A program made the position numbers and the translations under genes. The notes under the pieces were generated by a model that saw only the letters and a program-made list of their open reading frames with translations, made no database searches and was not told the DNA's origin. A stretch of 64,000 nt of DNA from Hawksworthiomyces lignivorus (taxonomy: Eukaryota; Ascomycota; Sordariomycetes; Ophiostomatales; Ophiostomataceae), in contig NTMA01000087.1 in assembly GCA_002917075.1 (NCBI GenBank), forward strand, positions 112,267 to 176,266, in the 5' to 3' direction. Below are positions 61,268-64,000 of this stretch, piece after piece. The number at the start of each line of letters is the position of its first letter. Position 1 is the stretch's first letter.

Positions 61268-61552
61268 GGTTTATATAAATATATTATTAGAGGTAAAGTA
61301 TAACGAAAGGTATAGAGTTTTTATCTCTATTATTTTAACAAAAATACAACTTAGTGATAGAATACTTATTTTGTTTTAGTAAATAGAAGTTTTATAATTA
61401 ATTAAGACAATTAAGTATTTCTTATTAGTGTTCCGTACTTATAATATATATATATATTTGGTTATTGAGAGTTTTATATACTCTAATAAATATATTATAT
61501 AATAATTTATAATACTTTGTTTTTTGTTTTAATGATTAAATTAAATATAATA
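61268..61552 (+). repeat. Degenerate repeat, copy A (inverted relative to copy B)
   Basis: The stretch aligns by eye with the reverse complement of 62338-62621 over about 285 bases. Shared blocks include GTTTATATAAATAT, TATTTTAAC, TATAATTAATT followed by AGACAATT, AGTATTTCTTA and ATTAAATTAAATATAATA. Differences are mostly C/T and G/A changes and small gaps. Confidence 0.55.
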
Positions 61553-61885
61553 AATTTTTTATTTAAAAGTTATTTCTTTAAATAAAATATTCTTAAAGAA
61601 GATATTTTTTTTCTACAATGCTTTTATTAAAAATATAATAATAAAATTATATATATACGTATAATTTTTAAATTATTTATATTAATATAAGTTATTAAGA
61701 TATATAATAAGTCTTTTGAGATAATTAGTTAAAAATATTTTAGAAAGTTTGTATATTTTATATTTAATGTAAAAATACTATTTATAATTTTAATAAAGTA
61801 TTAATATATTTATAAAGTTATTTTTAAGGATTTTTGTTATATTGAATCTAACCGTTAAGTTAAGAAAAAAGAACTTTTGTATTAT

Positions 61886-61929
61886 TTTATAATATATTTA
61901 TTAAACTACATAAAGTTCTTATTAATTAT
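61886..61929 (-). repeat. Degenerate repeat, partial copy C (same orientation as B)
   Basis: TTATAATATATTTATTAAAC and the following ATAAAGTTCTTATTAATTA match 62389-62432 in direct orientation, with a few substitutions. Low complexity lowers confidence. Confidence 0.4.
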
Positions 61930-62206
61930 ATATATATATATAATACTTTTTATAAAACATTTATTATTTTTTATAGAATATATAAAACTAATTTAATTAA
62001 TATATTTATTATTCGTTTGACTTTATTAAATAAAATATATATTTCAAAAAATAAATAAATCTTAAATAAATATTAATATAAATTATTTAATAAAAACTTT
62101 TTTATTTTATTGATTGTAATTTTCTTTAGTAATAAAAATAAAATTAATAATAGTTTTAAAAATTAAACCTTTTTTTAAGGGAAAATAAATATTATTATAA
62201 ATAAAT

Positions 62207-62287
62207 ATTATTTTATAATAAATGAAAAAATTAAATATTTTTATATATAACATTATATTTAATTTTTTTCATTTATTATAAAATAAT
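62207..62287. repeat. 30-bp near-perfect hairpin in the AT-rich block
   Basis: Arms 62207-62236 and 62257-62287 are complementary apart from one base of length difference, with a 20-base loop. The arms carry AATAAATGAAAAAA and its complement, which is not simple alternating AT. Confidence 0.7.
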
Positions 62288-62337
62288 AGATATAAATTAT
62301 TTTTATTTTTTAAGTTGGAATATATTTCGAAAAGTTA

Positions 62338-62621
62338 TATTATATTTAATTTAATTATTAAGATAAAAATTAAAATATTATAAGTTATCTTATAATATAT
62401 TCATTAAAATATATAAAGTTTTTAATAATTAAATAAATGTATAATAAGTATAGAGTAGATATAAGAAATACTAAATTGTCTCAATTAATTATAAAGTTTT
62501 TATTTATTAAAGAATATAAATACTTTTTCAATAAACTACATTCTCGTTAAAATAACAAAAACCAAACTTTATATCTCTTATAATACTTTGTATCTTTAGT
62601 AGTATATTTATATAAACTTTA
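62338..62621 (-). repeat. Degenerate repeat, copy B
   Basis: Inverted partner of copy A (61268-61552), with about 790 bases between them; part of it also matches copy C directly. Confidence 0.55.
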
Positions 62622-63300
62622 CCTAAATAAATCACTATAGAGTAATTTTCGAAATTGTAGTTTTTCAACTTATTATTTCTTTTAATAGTGTATTAAGTTT
62701 TAAAAAAAATATTGTATAACAAATGATAAATTTAATTACTTTTCTCTAATATAACTAATAAAAAAACAATATAAATTTACCGAGATATAAATAGTAATTA
62801 AATTTTAAAAATAATATAATTTAGTAAATATATTATTAACTTTATTTTAAACTTTATATTAATGAAAATTATTTTTTATTTTTCATTTTATAGTTTAAGT
62901 TCACAAGTATTTATCGATTTGATATATATATATTTTATATATTAAATTTATTAATGTTATTTCGAGTATAATTTTACGATTTCCGATATGGAGAACCAAA
63001 TACTCGTTGAAAACAAATTTGTTTGAGGATATTTAAAACTTAAACAAAATATTTTTTCATAAAAGGATTACTTCGAACCCCGATGATTTATAAATATATA
63101 TATGTAATAACTCTTCTTCGACAATAGATATACTTATATAATAAATAAAAAAATGTAGAATAAGATACAAACATTTTCAATCTACAAGTTAAAAAGATAA
63201 AAAAAATAATACAATTTTAATTATATAACTTATAAAAAATAAACCTTAAAATAAAATTATTTTCTCACACCGATAATAAAATACTTAAGTATAATATATA

Positions 63301-64000
63301 TATGTAAGGAGGTTGTCTCTGAGAGGGCCTCCCTAGTTTCGTAATGATTTAAGAAGACTCCACAAATGTACGTGATTACATAAGTCACGTGTTACTCGAT
63401 AAGACAATGGTAAGATAAAAAACCCTTTAGTAATCTAACCACGATAAGTGTTAGAGAACCCTGTAAAACCTCTACAATGTGAGACCGTTGAGGACAGTCA
63501 TAAGGAGGCCCGAGCGGAAGACACGAATTATATATAAATTATATATAACCGTGTCGTCATAGACGGCTCGGTAAGTGAAAGTCTAGATATTAGTATATAC
63601 CTACATTTCGTTGTCTCTTCTTCACTGAACGGTGCGGCCACGTGATTTTTTAAGAGGTCACGTGACGTAGTTCTTCTTACAATATATATAGTAATTTGTT
63701 AAACCTGACACGGTATTACTATGGTGGATTCTTGGACCTACTATTACACAAGCATCACTGTTATATAGGTTGAAGTTTTCTGAGCAGGAGGGTATAACTT
63801 ACTAATCAGTAGGTTGGAATCTGGCCTAAATATGACCTAAAATAGTATAGAGTGATTGGAAGGCTTGTCTACCCTCGACGTCTGCCTACCCTCGACGCTT
63901 GCCTACCCTCGACGCTTGCTTACCCTCGAGGGTGTTTTGGTGTAGACCGTTGGGCTGACAGGGGGTATTGCCATAGTGGTGAGTCGATTTTTGATTTTTC
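63301..64000. other. Unassigned sequence of normal composition after the AT-rich block
   Basis: Base composition returns to near normal at about 63300. There is no ORF. The segment has two CACGTGA...TCACGTG type inverted motifs (63070-63091-like layout at 63370-63391 and 63639-63664), a TATATA stretch near 63525-63550, and a 17-bp tandem repeat at 63863-63930. It may be part of a retrotransposon LTR or regulatory leader, but no LTR pair can be seen in this window. Confidence 0.35.
63863..63930 (+). repeat. Four copies of a 17-bp tandem repeat ending CTACCCTCGAC
   Basis: Units: GCTTGTCTACCCTCGAC, GTCTGCCTACCCTCGAC, GCTTGCCTACCCTCGAC, GCTTGCTTACCCTCGAG. They differ by only one to three bases, and the last runs into CTCGAGGGTG, a small palindrome. 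Confidence 0.9.

Larger units (their letters stand above)
57960..63300. other. AT-rich, probably RIP-mutated block
   Basis: About 5.3 kb made almost wholly of A and T on both strands, starting some 200 bases after the DnaJ gene and ending sharply near 63300. No ORF of any length survives. The few remaining C/G bases are mostly in CpG (for example TTCGGTCG, TTCGAACG, ACGATCGG at 59519-59565), while CpA is scarce, as expected after RIP, which converts CpA to TpA. Inverted and direct degenerate copies of one repeat lie inside. The original element cannot be identified. A centromere-flanking or subtelomeric position is possible but not shown. Confidence 0.75.

Overview
The window looks like nuclear DNA of a filamentous ascomycete (Pezizomycotina, probably a Sordariomycete; this placement is inference). 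The protein-coding genes are split by short introns, mostly 50-120 nt, with GTRNGT donors, CTAAC/CTGAC branch sites close to the acceptor, and CAG/TAG acceptors. Encoded proteins are typically fungal: NAD-dependent glutamate dehydrogenase of about 1050 residues, FEX-type fluoride exporter, Nha1-type antiporter, Fzo1, Tom22, a GH78 rhamnosidase. A 5.3-kb extremely AT-rich block resembles the product of repeat-induced point mutation (RIP). Exon models were built by hand; every multi-exon model listed with exon coordinates keeps its reading frame and sums to a multiple of three.

Layout. 1-844: N-terminal part of a Ptc1-like PP2C phosphatase (minus). 3.0-4.1 kb: VPS2 (ESCRT-III, minus), divergent from FZO1 (mitofusin, 5.2-8.1 kb). 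9.3-13.7 kb: TOM22 and a plasma-membrane Na+/H+ antiporter (both minus). 13.7-17 kb: gene-poor. 17-27.6 kb, plus strand: PIF1 helicase, EDC3, an intron-containing tRNA-Pro (minus), DNA ligase IV. 27.9-31.5 kb: FUR1 (minus) divergent from the FEX fluoride exporter. 32.4-33.1 kb: small secreted LPMO-like protein. 33.9-37.2 kb: NAD-glutamate dehydrogenase (minus). 37.2-41.4 kb: gene-poor. 41.4-46.3 kb: kynureninase and a secreted alpha-L-rhamnosidase. 46.6-47.3 kb: ribosomal protein L32 (minus). 47.8-48.3 kb: a small MULE transposon deletion derivative with TIRs and a 10-bp target duplication. 49.2-51.2 kb: secreted Thr-rich protein with GGPPPW repeats. 52.0-57.7 kb: CSN5, mitochondrial glutamyl-tRNA synthetase (minus) and a type I DnaJ with a CaaX box. 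58-63.3 kb: AT-rich block with inverted repeat copies. 63.3-64 kb: normal composition again, with a 17-bp tandem repeat.

The genes are mostly housekeeping and do not form an operon-like or metabolic cluster. Several serve mitochondria (FZO1, TOM22, mitochondrial GluRS, probably one PIF1 isoform, NAD-GDH). LIG4 and PIF1 are genome-maintenance genes, EDC3 and RPL32 serve RNA and translation, and VPS2, CSN5 and DnaJ serve protein turnover. The most unusual items are the MULE derivative, the TACTCCGTA intergenic motif (7 exact copies), the GGPPPW-repeat secreted protein, and the palindromic repeats in the AT-rich block. I found no CRISPR array, phage, biosynthetic cluster or convincingly new enzymatic system.
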